NCBI GenBank assembly: GCA_002432425.1
Contig: DJEL01000020.1
Coordinates: forward strand, 1 to 64,000
Direction of reading: 5' to 3'
DNA: 64,000 nt
From: Lachnospiraceae bacterium UBA5899
GTDB taxonomy: Bacteria; Bacillota; Clostridia; Lachnospirales; Lachnospiraceae
Positions 44,010 to 52,899 of the stretch are shown one piece after another. Each line of letters starts with the position of its first letter. Position 1 is the first letter of the stretch. The notes under the pieces were generated by a model. It did not search any database. It had not been told where the DNA came from and saw nothing but the letters and a program-made list of their open reading frames with translations. Both the position numbers and the translations under genes were made by a program.

Positions 44010-45330
44010 GGCAGTATCCTCCTTCCTTCCGATAGCGGATATAGACCGCCTGCATCAGATAAAATAACAGAATGGAAGTAAACAAAGAGCTGCCTCCGTA
44101 GCTGATAAAGGGTAAGGTCACACCTGTCAGCGGAATGAATTTGATACCGCCGCCGATGGTTAAAAATATCTGGAACAGATACGTGACCGCTCCGCCGAGG
44201 CAGAGCAGCTTATAAAATTTATCCTCTGTTTTCAGTCCAATCTGCATCATCATAAGGAAACTGCTTACGGAAATCAGCAGAATGCAGATACCGGTAACAA
44301 TGCCCATTTCCTCACAGATGGCAGAAAAAATAAAGTCCGTTTCCACATACGGGATGTCCTCCGGGGCACCGTTCATAAGTCCTAATCCGAACCAGCCTCC
44401 GGCGCCTATGGAAAATAGAGACTGTGCAATCTGGAAGCCCTGGTTGTCAATGTAGGCAAACGGATTCCACCACGCCTGCACCCGGACCCGCACATGGCGG
44501 AAAATCTTATACGCTGCGACCGCTCCGCCGCAGAGTCCAGCTATGCCGAGTGTCAGATAAAGATAACTGTTCGTAGCCATGAAAAGCACGCAAAGATAGG
44601 TCATAAAGAAAATGAGGGCGCTGCCGAGGTCCCGTTCCGCCACCAGCAAAAGCACATGGGCTGCCGCTCCTATGCTGACAAGCACCACTCTCTTAAAATC
44701 CGTTTTTTCCGCCAGAAAGGAGGCTAAGTAAAATAAAAACAGAAGCTTTACCGGCTCCGACGGCTGGAAGGTAATGCCGTGGAACGTAAGGGAAAGCTTG
44801 GAACCGGAGGTCACATTTCCCAGCACCAGAACCACCGCCAGCAGCAACACGCCCACGAGCAGATACAAAATCCCCATTTTTCGGAAGTTCTTCCCTTTTT
44901 CTATAAGGAAAACCACCAAAAGTCCCAACAGGAACGAAACCGTCATAATCATAAGCTGCCGGACGGCTTTCGTTGTCGCCAGTCTCGTCAGCATAATAAT
45001 GCCGATGCCAAGCAGCATGCACATATTATTTAAAAGCAGGCGGTTGCACTGTTCATACATCAGATGGGTGCAGGACAAAATCAGGATGAGCAGAAGCTGC
45101 GTCACAATATAGATAGCCGGATAGGTATAATCCTCCCTGTCCCCCTGCTTCACGTACAGGGTAAAAAAGGCAAAGAACTGCACCGCAAACAGATAGAACC
45201 ACTGTCTGACATAAAAAAGTGTGTTCTTCCTCTCCTTTTTATAGGAAAATGCCAGAAAGCATTCCAGCGTGTATATGACCATCAGCACCGATATGATGTA
45301 TTTTGAAAGTTCGGAAACCCATATTTCCAT
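43996..45330 (-). CDS. SEDS-family glycosyltransferase (FtsW/RodA/SpoVE)
   Basis: A 444-residue integral membrane protein with about ten helices, the SEDS peptidoglycan polymerase family. Typical motifs are FQPSEPVKLLFLFYLAS near 199-215, RDLGSALIFF and GLMNGAPEDIPYVETDFIF. With the overlapping PBP it forms a dedicated pair, as seen with RodA-PBP2 and SpoVE-SpoVD. Which of these it is cannot be told from the sequence. Confidence 0.88.
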   Translation of the reverse strand: MEIWVSELSKYIISVLMVIYTLECFLAFSYKKERKNTLFYVRQWFYLFAVQFFAFFTLYVKQGDREDYTYPAIYIVTQLLLILILSCTHLMYEQCNRLLLNNMCMLLGIGIIMLTRLATTKAVRQLMIMTVSFLLGLLVVFLIEKGKNFRKMGILYLLVGVLLLAVVLVLGNVTSGSKLSLTFHGITFQPSEPVKLLFLFYLASFLAEKTDFKRVVLVSIGAAAHVLLLVAERDLGSALIFFMTYLCVLFMATNSYLYLTLGIAGLCGGAVAAYKIFRHVRVRVQAWWNPFAYIDNQGFQIAQSLFSIGAGGWFGLGLMNGAPEDIPYVETDFIFSAICEEMGIVTGICILLISVSSFLMMMQIGLKTEDKFYKLLCLGGAVTYLFQIFLTIGGGIKFIPLTGVTLPFISYGGSSLFTSILLFYLMQAVYIRYRKEGGYCLEKA

Positions 45331-45353
45331 CCCTTATCCTGCCTTTCTTACGC

Positions 45354-47561
45354 TTAGTCCACGCCCCTCTTTTCATGTCCCTTGGTAAATTCCGTAAAGG
45401 GCGGCTCCATGCTGCCTCCTTCCATACGGTTTTTGAAGAACTTAAGAACTGCCCTCGTTTCCCGGTAGTCCTCCGACGTAAACTGTATTCGCAGAATATC
45501 ATCCGTTTGTATCGAAATAGTATCATGCAGGGAAAGGGGCACGGAATTTAAGATTACATTATAGCAGTAACGGCAGTGCAGCATAACCGGAAATTCTTTC
45601 CTGTAACGGTCCCTCAGTCGATTTTCGCCCATATGCGCGGATTTTATACATTTCTCCATGGTCCTCTGGGTACAGTTTGCCGTTACCATAAGCGGAATGC
45701 GGCCGTATACCACATGCTCGGCAAGTATGCCCGTTTCCATGCGGGATAAGGACTTCTGCTCCTTGTGGTTTAATTCATACGGCATGCAGTAGCTTTCCGC
45801 AAGCGGCTCATAGAAAGCAACCGTTTTCTTATTAAAGCAGTACATACCGGCATCCAGACGGATACTTCCTTCATAATCGTTTTTTTGCAAAAATCCCAGT
45901 GTTTCCAAGTTTCGCACCAGCACGCCGTCCGCACGGTTCATAAGTGGCAGAAGCTTCTTAAGGAAAGCCTCGTCCTTGCCCCTCACAATAAACGGCAGGG
46001 CAATGTATACTTTCTTTCCGGCGTTTCGGCACGCTTCTGTTTCCGCCTCTCCCACAACACCGGCTTCGTTCTGGAAATCCGCCTCCAAATAGACCGTATC
46101 GTAAGGAAAATCACTCTCCATAAGGGCGGTAAGCTGCTCTTTCTTCTGCAAAAGAACCGCATACCCCTGTTCCGTTTTGCTGTCCGGTGCTGCACCATTT
46201 TCCTGTGCAGGCGCTTCTTCTGCCTTATTTTCCGTCCTGCCTACGGGATAATAGAGCTTCAGCAGCTCCTCCATGCCCTGTCTGCGCAGCTCGTTCATGG
46301 CCTTTAAGGGATAAAAGCAGTCGGCGTCCATTTCTATATGCATCTGCTCCGGGCTGACGGCAAAGAACGTGTCGCCCAGCTTACCGAAGCACTTTCTGAC
46401 GTTTTCCTCCGTAATGGGATTTTTCTGTGCCTTGTCCACCACCGGTCCCGTAAGGGTTATTTCTTTTTCCGTCCGCAGCACCTTTACGTGAAAGGCAGCA
46501 GGCGCCCCCACATGAAGGGTAATCTCCATGCTGACGGATGCTTTTTTCTTTTTCTCCGCCGGTACATCAATATAGGTCTCCCGGATGCGTTTGAGTACGG
46601 ACTCTTCACTGCCGTTGTAGGCGGGCGAGTTAAGCGTTATCATATCCGCACCGTTCTGCTTGTAATAATAGCCGTCCTGAATCTGGGAACGGATATACAG
46701 GGAAGATAAAAATTCCAAGTCCTTTTTATCCACCCGGTAGCCTTCCCTTCCGACCTGAAAATACCGGTCAATATATTTCCGGTATACGGAGGTTACGCCC
46801 GCCGCATACTCCGCTTTCTTCATACGTCCTTCTATCTTAAAGGAGTCCACGCCTGCCTCAATCAAATCCGGCAGAATGGATAAGGTGCACATATCCTTCA
46901 TGCTGAGCGGATACACTTCCTTTTTTCCGCTGTTTCCTCCCGCGGTTTCCACCTGATAGGGAAGTCTGCAGGGCTGGGCGCATCTGCCCCTGTTGCCGCT
47001 GCGTCCGCCTATGATGCTGCTCATGAGGCACTGTCCCGAATAGCAGTAACACATGGCGCCGTGCACAAAGACTTCTATTTCAATGCCGGTATCCTCTTTG
47101 ATTTTTTTAATTTCCTGCAGGGAAAGCTCTCTTGCCGGAACAATCCGCTCCGCCCCCAGACTCTGTAAAAATGCCGTACCAAAGCTGCCCGTCAGGGTCA
47201 TTTGGGTGCTGGCATGCAAAGAAAGCCCGGGAAAGGCTTCTTTCAGAGCGGTAAATACACCGAAATCCTGCACAATGACACCATCCAGCCCCGCCTCGTA
47301 AAACGGTTTCATATAGGGAACCAGCTCCGAAAGCTCTCCGTCCTTTAATAAGGTGTTTACCGTCATATAGACTTTTTTTCCGCATACATGGGCATACAGA
47401 ATGGCTTTACAGATTTCTTCATCCGTAAAGTTGTCCGCATAGGCTCTTGCGCTGAATTTGCTTCCGCCTAAGTAAACGGCATCCGCTCCCGCCTGTATGG
47501 CTCCCAAAAAACATTCATAATTTCCTGCCGGAGCAAGCAGCTCCACATTTCTCTTTTCCAT
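45354..47561 (-). CDS. Peptidase U32-family protein
   Basis: A 735-residue protein of the U32 family (RlhA/YhbU-like; some members hydroxylate 23S rRNA C2501, others are annotated proteases). The N-terminal domain begins ELLAPAGNYECFLGAIQAGADA; the signature EVFVHGAMCYCYSGQCLMSS and the nearby CAQPC supply cysteines for a likely cluster. A long C-terminal extension (from about 380) includes the extra domain of the long subfamily. It follows zapA by 38 bases. Confidence 0.88.
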   Translation of the reverse strand: MEKRNVELLAPAGNYECFLGAIQAGADAVYLGGSKFSARAYADNFTDEEICKAILYAHVCGKKVYMTVNTLLKDGELSELVPYMKPFYEAGLDGVIVQDFGVFTALKEAFPGLSLHASTQMTLTGSFGTAFLQSLGAERIVPARELSLQEIKKIKEDTGIEIEVFVHGAMCYCYSGQCLMSSIIGGRSGNRGRCAQPCRLPYQVETAGGNSGKKEVYPLSMKDMCTLSILPDLIEAGVDSFKIEGRMKKAEYAAGVTSVYRKYIDRYFQVGREGYRVDKKDLEFLSSLYIRSQIQDGYYYKQNGADMITLNSPAYNGSEESVLKRIRETYIDVPAEKKKKASVSMEITLHVGAPAAFHVKVLRTEKEITLTGPVVDKAQKNPITEENVRKCFGKLGDTFFAVSPEQMHIEMDADCFYPLKAMNELRRQGMEELLKLYYPVGRTENKAEEAPAQENGAAPDSKTEQGYAVLLQKKEQLTALMESDFPYDTVYLEADFQNEAGVVGEAETEACRNAGKKVYIALPFIVRGKDEAFLKKLLPLMNRADGVLVRNLETLGFLQKNDYEGSIRLDAGMYCFNKKTVAFYEPLAESYCMPYELNHKEQKSLSRMETGILAEHVVYGRIPLMVTANCTQRTMEKCIKSAHMGENRLRDRYRKEFPVMLHCRYCYNVILNSVPLSLHDTISIQTDDILRIQFTSEDYRETRAVLKFFKNRMEGGSMEPPFTEFTKGHEKRGVD

Positions 47562-47599
47562 ATATAAAATAACGCTGCCCCACCGGACAGCGCCCTTTC

Positions 47600-48007
47600 T
47601 TACTTATGTGTTTCTTTTAATTCGGTTTCCAGACGAACAATCTTTTTGGCGTTCTCATGATTTTCCGACTGTAACTCTTTTACATTCTTTTCCATGGACT
47701 CTAACTTCATCTGCGTGGCAATCAGCTCATGCTTCAAATCGTACATTTCGTTTTCTTTGGTATGAAGCTCTTCTTCCAAAAGGCTTATCTGCTTCTTTGC
47801 CTTAAAATAATCGTCCGCAATGTTTAACTGCATCAGAACAGAACGGGTATCCGCATTCTGCATACGGAACGCATCTATCTTTCCGTATTCGTCCAGTTTA
47901 CTGTTTATGTAGGAAGCTACCTTCTGCAGGTACTCTTCGCTTTCATAACCGCATAATGTATAAATCTTACCCCCGATAATTACTTCCGCATCTGTTTTAG
48001 AAGACAT
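47600..48007 (-). CDS. zapA: Cell division protein ZapA
   Basis: A 135-residue protein that bundles FtsZ filaments at midcell. The N-terminal ZapA globular domain is DAEVIIGGKIYTLCGYESEEY, and the C-terminal half is a long coiled coil of Glu/Lys/Leu heptads. It is a little longer than typical ZapA (about 90 residues). It precedes the U32 gene by 38 bases. Confidence 0.9.
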   Translation of the reverse strand: MSSKTDAEVIIGGKIYTLCGYESEEYLQKVASYINSKLDEYGKIDAFRMQNADTRSVLMQLNIADDYFKAKKQISLLEEELHTKENEMYDLKHELIATQMKLESMEKNVKELQSENHENAKKIVRLETELKETHK

Positions 48008-48115
48008 AATCCTACCCCCTTCTCAGGTCCGATACTATCAAAACATCGTATAGTACACTGGTTTATTGTATCGCAAACAGCCCCTTTAGGCAAGCAGTTT
48101 CTTATAAAAATACTC

Positions 48116-49102
48116 TTACAGAAGTCCCATATGGCGGTAAGCCAGATCCGTGGCAACCCTTCCCCGCGGAGTGCGGTTCAGAAGTCCGTTCTGGATTAAG
48201 AAAGGCTCGTATACATCCTCTATGGTGCCCGCATCCTCACCGATGGCAGCCGCCAGCGTATCCAGACCCACCGGACCGCCGTCAAACTTTTCAATCATGG
48301 TGCGGAGCAGGTTGCGGTCGATATGGTCCAATCCCATCTTGTCCACATCCATAAGGTCAAGCGCCGTCTTTGCCACTTCTTCCGTAATCCTGCCGTCGTA
48401 TTTTACCTGGGCAAAATCCCGCACTCTTTTTAAGATGCGGTTGGCAAGCCGCGGCGTCCCGCGGCTTCTCCTTGCAAGCTCCAGAGAACCGCCCTCGTCA
48501 ATCTCCACCTGTAAAAGGGAGGCGGACTGCTTCACAATATGCTGCAGCTCCGGAATTGTATAAAATTCCAGACGGTGTATCATGCCGAAACGGTCGCGCA
48601 GAGGCGCCGTCAGCATGCCGGCTCTCGTCGTGGCGCCAATCAGGGTAAACTTCGGCAAATCCAGACGGATGGACCGAGCGGAAGAACCCTTTCCAATCAT
48701 AATATCAATGCAGAAATCCTCCATGGCAGGATACAGAACCTCCTCCACCTGTCTGTTCAGGCGGTGGATTTCGTCCACAAATAAAATGTCACCCTCCTGC
48801 AAGTTGTTTAAGATAGCCGCAATTTCTCCCGGCTTTTCAATCGCCGGACCGCTGGTCACCTTCATATGGGTGCCCATTTCATTGGCAATAATACCTGCCA
48901 GTGTGGTCTTGCCTAATCCTGGCGGGCCGTAAAAAAGCACATGGTCCAGTGCGTCGCCCCTCTTTTTTGCTGCCTCAATATAGACCTTTAAATTCTGCTT
49001 TACCTTTTCCTGACCGATGTAGTCAGCAAGGCACTGGGGGCGTAGGGAGCCTTCTATTCTGCTGTCCTCTTCCGTAATATTGGTTTCTATCGTACGTGCC
49101 AT
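48116..49102 (-). CDS. ruvB: Holliday junction branch migration ATPase
   Basis: AAA+ motor that drives branch migration with RuvA. From ATG 49102 it is 328 residues; a TTG at 49114 is in frame but its first codons overlap the GAGG ribosome site. Walker A is GPPGLGKT and Walker B is DEIHRL; the winged helix at the C-terminus is present. It follows ruvA by 59 bases. Confidence 0.97.
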   Translation of the reverse strand: MARTIETNITEEDSRIEGSLRPQCLADYIGQEKVKQNLKVYIEAAKKRGDALDHVLFYGPPGLGKTTLAGIIANEMGTHMKVTSGPAIEKPGEIAAILNNLQEGDILFVDEIHRLNRQVEEVLYPAMEDFCIDIMIGKGSSARSIRLDLPKFTLIGATTRAGMLTAPLRDRFGMIHRLEFYTIPELQHIVKQSASLLQVEIDEGGSLELARRSRGTPRLANRILKRVRDFAQVKYDGRITEEVAKTALDLMDVDKMGLDHIDRNLLRTMIEKFDGGPVGLDTLAAAIGEDAGTIEDVYEPFLIQNGLLNRTPRGRVATDLAYRHMGLL

Positions 49103-49161
49103 TTTTGTCCTCAATACTTTCTATCCAAAATCCAATATCCCATCCGAACCGATACGCGGTA

Positions 49162-49764
49162 TCAGAACAGATACTTGAGTGCTTCCTTTAAGAGGGCACT
49201 GCTGTCCTTTTCCTCTGCATTCGGAATTTTGCCGACCGCCTGCATGCTTTCCGTCTGTCCGTAACCTAACGCAACGAGTGCCTCTATGGTTTCCTTTACG
49301 GCTTCGCTACATGCGGCGCCTCCCGCATGCTCCGATACTTCCATGCTTATCATGGTATCATTATAGGAAACCTTGTCCTTTAAGTCAAGGATAAGCCGTT
49401 CCGCCGTCTTCTGTCCGATGCCCGGAGCCTTGGCGATTGCCTTGGCATCCTTGGATAAAATGGCATAACGCAGAGCATCCGCATCCATGGTGGACAAAAT
49501 TGCCAGTGCTCCCTTGGGCCCGATGCCGTTTACCGTAATGCATTTCTTGAAAAGCTCCAAATCGTTTTTATGTAAAAAGCCGTAAAGTAAAAAAGCATCC
49601 TCACGCACCAGCGTATAGGTATGCAGCTTTACTTTTTCTCCGATACCGGGCAGCTCTGCCGCCACCCGGCCGGATATATGAACATTGATACCGAATCCAT
49701 TGACGGAAAGTACTACGGTGTCTTCCGTAATATCTGCAATTTCTCCCTGAACAAATGCTATCAT
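49162..49764 (-). CDS. ruvA: Holliday junction helicase subunit RuvA
   Basis: Tetramer that binds the four-way junction and guides RuvB. ATG 49764 gives 200 residues, the usual size, beginning MIAFVQGEIADI; an in-frame start at 49806 adds a basic stretch without family match. The helix-hairpin-helix motifs are GIGPKGALAILSTM and APGIGQKTAERLI. No ruvC is next to it, which is normal in Firmicutes, where RecU is the resolvase (present at 21.3 kb). Confidence 0.96.
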   Translation of the reverse strand: MIAFVQGEIADITEDTVVLSVNGFGINVHISGRVAAELPGIGEKVKLHTYTLVREDAFLLYGFLHKNDLELFKKCITVNGIGPKGALAILSTMDADALRYAILSKDAKAIAKAPGIGQKTAERLILDLKDKVSYNDTMISMEVSEHAGGAACSEAVKETIEALVALGYGQTESMQAVGKIPNAEEKDSSALLKEALKYLF

Positions 49765-49879
49765 GTGTCTGCTCACCTTTCTTTTACTGTTTCTTAAGCA
49801 TACCACAATCGAACATATGTTTCAAGTCATGTCTTGCAAAATCTTTCCTTCGTTTCCAAAAAGCTCCTTAAAAGCCTTT

Positions 49880-50365
49880 TTATTTCTGGTTGATGTAGTT
49901 GACCAGACCTTCCGCAGCAATAATCTTCTGCATGAAAGGAGGGAATGCCTGACCCTTGTAAGAAGTATTCTTGGTTAAATCCTTAATTTCGCCGGAATCG
50001 AAGTTTACTTCCACTTCGTCTCCTGCTTCAATCGCCTTTGCCGCCTCCGGGCACTCGATAATGGGAAGCCCGATGTTGATGGCGTTGCGGTAGAAAATTC
50101 TGGCGAAGGTCTCTGCGATAACACAGCTTACGCCTGCCGCTTTGATGGCAATGGGCGCATGCTCTCTGGAAGAACCGCAGCCGAAGTTTTTCTCCGCTAC
50201 GATAATGTCTCCTTTTTTCACATTCTTTACAAAGTCCTTGTCAATATCTTCCATACAGTGTGTTGCCAGTTCTGCCGGGTCGGAAGAATTCAGATATCTT
50301 GCCGGGATGATAACATCCGTATCCACATTGTCTCCGTATTTAAAAACCAAACCTTTTGCCTGCAT
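49880..50365 (-). CDS. leuD: 3-isopropylmalate dehydratase small subunit
   Basis: Swivel domain of isopropylmalate isomerase, second step of leucine synthesis. From ATG 50365, with AAGGA 8 bases upstream, it is 161 residues. The motifs GDNVDTDVIIPARYL and NFGCGSSREHAP are family signatures. It follows leuC by 97 bases in the same strand. Confidence 0.96.
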   Translation of the reverse strand: MQAKGLVFKYGDNVDTDVIIPARYLNSSDPAELATHCMEDIDKDFVKNVKKGDIIVAEKNFGCGSSREHAPIAIKAAGVSCVIAETFARIFYRNAINIGLPIIECPEAAKAIEAGDEVEVNFDSGEIKDLTKNTSYKGQAFPPFMQKIIAAEGLVNYINQK

Positions 50366-50462
50366 TTTATTCATTCCTTTCCAAAACTGAATCGTTAAGA
50401 TTTCTGATAAGTTTCTTGTCCTGACTTTCTTCGGTTATAACCGTCTTCCGGGTCCTGCTTTC

Positions 50463-51722
50463 TTATAATGCGTCCGGACCGCCGATGTAGCCTAATACGG
50501 CGCTTGCTGCCGCAACTGCGGGGCTTGCCAGATAGATTTCGGAAGTCACATGGCCCATTCTGCCTACGAAGTTACGGTTGGTAGTGGAAACACAGCGTTC
50601 CTTTTCCGCCAGGATGCCCATGTAACCGCCCAGGCAAGGACCGCAGGTCGGTGTGCTGACTACTGCGCCGGCTTCAATGAAAATCTTTAAGAGTCCTTCT
50701 TCCATGGCATCCATGTAAATCTTCTGAGTAGCGGGGATAACGATGCAGCGCATGCCCTTCTTTACATGGCGTCCCTTTAAGATTTCAGCGGCGGTACGCA
50801 AATCGTCCAGTCTGCCGTTGGTGCAGGAACCGATAACCACCTGGTCAATGTCGATTTTTTCGATTTCATCAATGGTATGGGTGTTTTCAGGCAGATGTGG
50901 GAAAGCAACCGTTGACTTTAAGGTGTTTAAATCAATGGTGATTTCCTGCTCATAGGAAGCATCCGCATCCGCTTCATAAATCTTGTATGCTCTCTTTGAA
51001 TGTTCTTTCATGTAGCTTTCCGCTTTTTCATCCACGGGGAAAATGCCGTTCTTGGCACCCGCTTCAATCGCCATGTTGGCAATGGTGAAACGGTCATCCA
51101 TGGAAAGAGCCGCAATGCCGTCGCCGGTGAATTCCAGAGACTTGTAAAGTGCACCATCCACGCCAATCATACCGATTAAGTGTAAAATCACATCCTTGCC
51201 GGAAATCCACTTGTTCGGCTTGCCGGTAAGCACCACTTTAATTGCTGCGGGCACCTTGAACCATGCCTTGCCGGTAGCCATGCCGGCAGCCATGTCCGTA
51301 CTGCCCACGCCGGTGGAGAAGGCACCCAGGGCACCGTATGTACAAGTATGGGAGTCTGCGCCGATAATCACGTCGCCTGCCACGGTCAGACCTTTTTCGG
51401 GAAGCAGAGCATGCTCAATACCCATTTCACCTACTTCAAAGTAGTTGGTGATTTCGTTTCTTCTGGCAAATTCTCTTACGCATTTGCAGTGTTCTGCGGA
51501 CTTAATATCCTTATTGGGTACAAAATGGTCGGGAACCAGGGCAATTTTATCCTTGTGGAATACGCCGTCCACCTTCATTTTTTCCATTTCCTTAATCGCT
51601 ACCGGGCTGGTAATGTCGTTGCCCAGCACCAGGTCCAAATCCGCCTCTATCAACTGACCGGCTTCTACCTTGTCAAGGCCTGCATGAGCCGCCAGAATTT
51701 TCTGTGTCATGGTCATTCCCAT
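50463..51722 (-). CDS. leuC: 3-isopropylmalate dehydratase large subunit
   Basis: Iron-sulfur subunit of isopropylmalate isomerase. From ATG 51722 (GGAGG 9 bases upstream) it is 419 residues. The 4Fe-4S cysteines are in GSCTNGR and CGPCLGGYMG. Its length matches the archaeal/Firmicute two-subunit type. The promoter is divergent from the lysR gene. Confidence 0.97.
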   Translation of the reverse strand: MGMTMTQKILAAHAGLDKVEAGQLIEADLDLVLGNDITSPVAIKEMEKMKVDGVFHKDKIALVPDHFVPNKDIKSAEHCKCVREFARRNEITNYFEVGEMGIEHALLPEKGLTVAGDVIIGADSHTCTYGALGAFSTGVGSTDMAAGMATGKAWFKVPAAIKVVLTGKPNKWISGKDVILHLIGMIGVDGALYKSLEFTGDGIAALSMDDRFTIANMAIEAGAKNGIFPVDEKAESYMKEHSKRAYKIYEADADASYEQEITIDLNTLKSTVAFPHLPENTHTIDEIEKIDIDQVVIGSCTNGRLDDLRTAAEILKGRHVKKGMRCIVIPATQKIYMDAMEEGLLKIFIEAGAVVSTPTCGPCLGGYMGILAEKERCVSTTNRNFVGRMGHVTSEIYLASPAVAAASAVLGYIGGPDAL

Positions 51723-51758
51723 CTCTAACATCCTCCTGTTTTTCAAAACCTTTTCTCT

Positions 51759-51787
51759 ATCTTAGCACAGTTTTTTTCTTTCGACAA
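51759..51787 (-). promoter_or_regulatory. Promoter of leuCD
   Basis: Minus strand TTGTCG (51782-51787) and TAAGAT (51759-51764), spacer 17, with TGC before the -10 (extended form). Confidence 0.65.
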
Positions 51788-51790
51788 ATA

Positions 51791-51814
51791 GTTATCTTTC
51801 ATATTTCCCATAAC
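51791..51814. promoter_or_regulatory. Candidate LysR-type operator between leuC and lysR
   Basis: GTTAT (51791-51795) and ATAAC (51810-51814) form an inverted repeat centred about 51 bases upstream of the predicted leuC start and overlapping the lysR promoter, the expected geometry for LysR autoregulation. Short arms keep confidence low. Confidence 0.4.
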
Positions 51815-51823
51815 CGCAGACTA

Positions 51824-51832
51824 TGGTATAAT
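51824..51832 (+). promoter_or_regulatory. Extended -10 promoter of the lysR gene
   Basis: TGGTATAAT at 51824-51832, with weak TTTCCC 17 bases upstream, 63 bases before the ATG at 51896. Confidence 0.55.
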
Positions 51833-51895
51833 CCCTATTATAACTCCGTATTCCCTCTTTCTATAGAGAGGAAGTTCTTTGGAAAGGAAACCGAT

Positions 51896-52789
51896 ATGAT
51901 AAAAGAAAACCTGAATTTATACCATATTTTCTATGAAACCGCCATCTGCGGCAATATATCCATGGCAGCCCGGAAGCTCTATATTTCCCAGCCCGCCATT
52001 TCCAAGGCTATTTCCAAGCTGGAAAGCAGTCTGGGCGTGTCCCTGTTTGTGCGTTCCTCCCGGGGCGTCAAGCTCACGCCGGACGGCGAAATTCTCCTAA
52101 AACAGTTGGACACCGCCTTTCATGCCATCAAGCAGGGCGAAGATACCATTGAAAGCAGAAAAGAAAGCGGCGCAGGCTCTCTCTCCATCGGCATCAGCAC
52201 CACCCTCTGCCGGTATCTTCTGCTTCCCTATCTACGGGACTTTATCAAAGCTCACCCGGAGGTAAAGCTCTCCATTTTCTGCCAATCCTCCACGGAAACC
52301 ATTGCGGCACTGGAAAACGGACTGTTAGATATGGGCATCATCGGCGAAACCTCGCATCTTGACCCTCTGCATTTTTATCCCGTCCGCGACATCCATGACA
52401 TTCTGGTTGCCACGAAGGATTATCTCGCCCAGGTGGAAAGCGCCACGGACAAAAGTCCCCGGGATATGCTCAGTCACGCCAACCTCATGCTGCTTGACAA
52501 GCGCAACATCACCCGGCAGTACATTGAAAAATACCTGCTCTTAAATGAAATTACGCCCAAGCAGCAGTTGGAAGTCACCACCATGGACCTGCTCATCGAG
52601 TTCTCCAAAATCGGTATGGGCGTGGGCTGTGTCATCCGGGAATTTGTGGAGGAAGAACTGGCAAACGGCACCCTGCTCCCCTTCCCCATGTCGGAGCCCA
52701 TTCCTCCCCGAAAAATCGGCGTTGCCTTAAAGGGCAATGTTGCCAAGAATTCTCCGACCGACCTTCTTTTATCCCTGCTGTTACCTTAA
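51896..52789 (+). CDS. LysR-family transcriptional regulator
   Basis: A 297-residue regulator, starting at ATG 51896 with AAAGGAAA; an earlier in-frame reading from 51704 crosses the promoter. The winged helix at 1-60 includes ISMAARKLYISQPAISKAIS as recognition helix; the ligand-binding domain follows. It diverges from leuCD, so it probably controls that operon with a leucine-pathway metabolite (inference). Confidence 0.88.
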   Translation: MIKENLNLYHIFYETAICGNISMAARKLYISQPAISKAISKLESSLGVSLFVRSSRGVKLTPDGEILLKQLDTAFHAIKQGEDTIESRKESGAGSLSIGISTTLCRYLLLPYLRDFIKAHPEVKLSIFCQSSTETIAALENGLLDMGIIGETSHLDPLHFYPVRDIHDILVATKDYLAQVESATDKSPRDMLSHANLMLLDKRNITRQYIEKYLLLNEITPKQQLEVTTMDLLIEFSKIGMGVGCVIREFVEEELANGTLLPFPMSEPIPPRKIGVALKGNVAKNSPTDLLLSLLLP

Positions 52790-52822
52790 AGCTTTTTTAC
52801 CGCAAAAATAATTCTACGAAAA

Positions 52823-52850
52823 AAGAACTGCAGCCGAAACTGCAGTTCTT
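52823..52850. terminator. Terminator between lysR and ilvC
   Basis: AAGAACTGCAG (52823-52833) and CTGCAGTTCTT (52840-52850) form an 11-base stem. On the minus strand six T follow, so it ends the ilvC transcript; it can also serve lysR. Confidence 0.85.
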
Positions 52851-52899
52851 CTATTCTTCTTATTTTCCGTGAAAACCGTTTCCGAAACGAATGCTTTAA

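Noticed and set aside
43242..44081. 279-residue open frame on the plus strand
   Set aside because: It lies antisense to the PBP and FtsW/RodA genes, which have intact catalytic motifs; the composition is that of a shadow frame.
50432..50443. CGGTTATAACCG, a perfect 12-base palindrome between leuC and leuD
   Set aside because: It is short, lies inside the operon and no second copy was seen, so it is probably chance.
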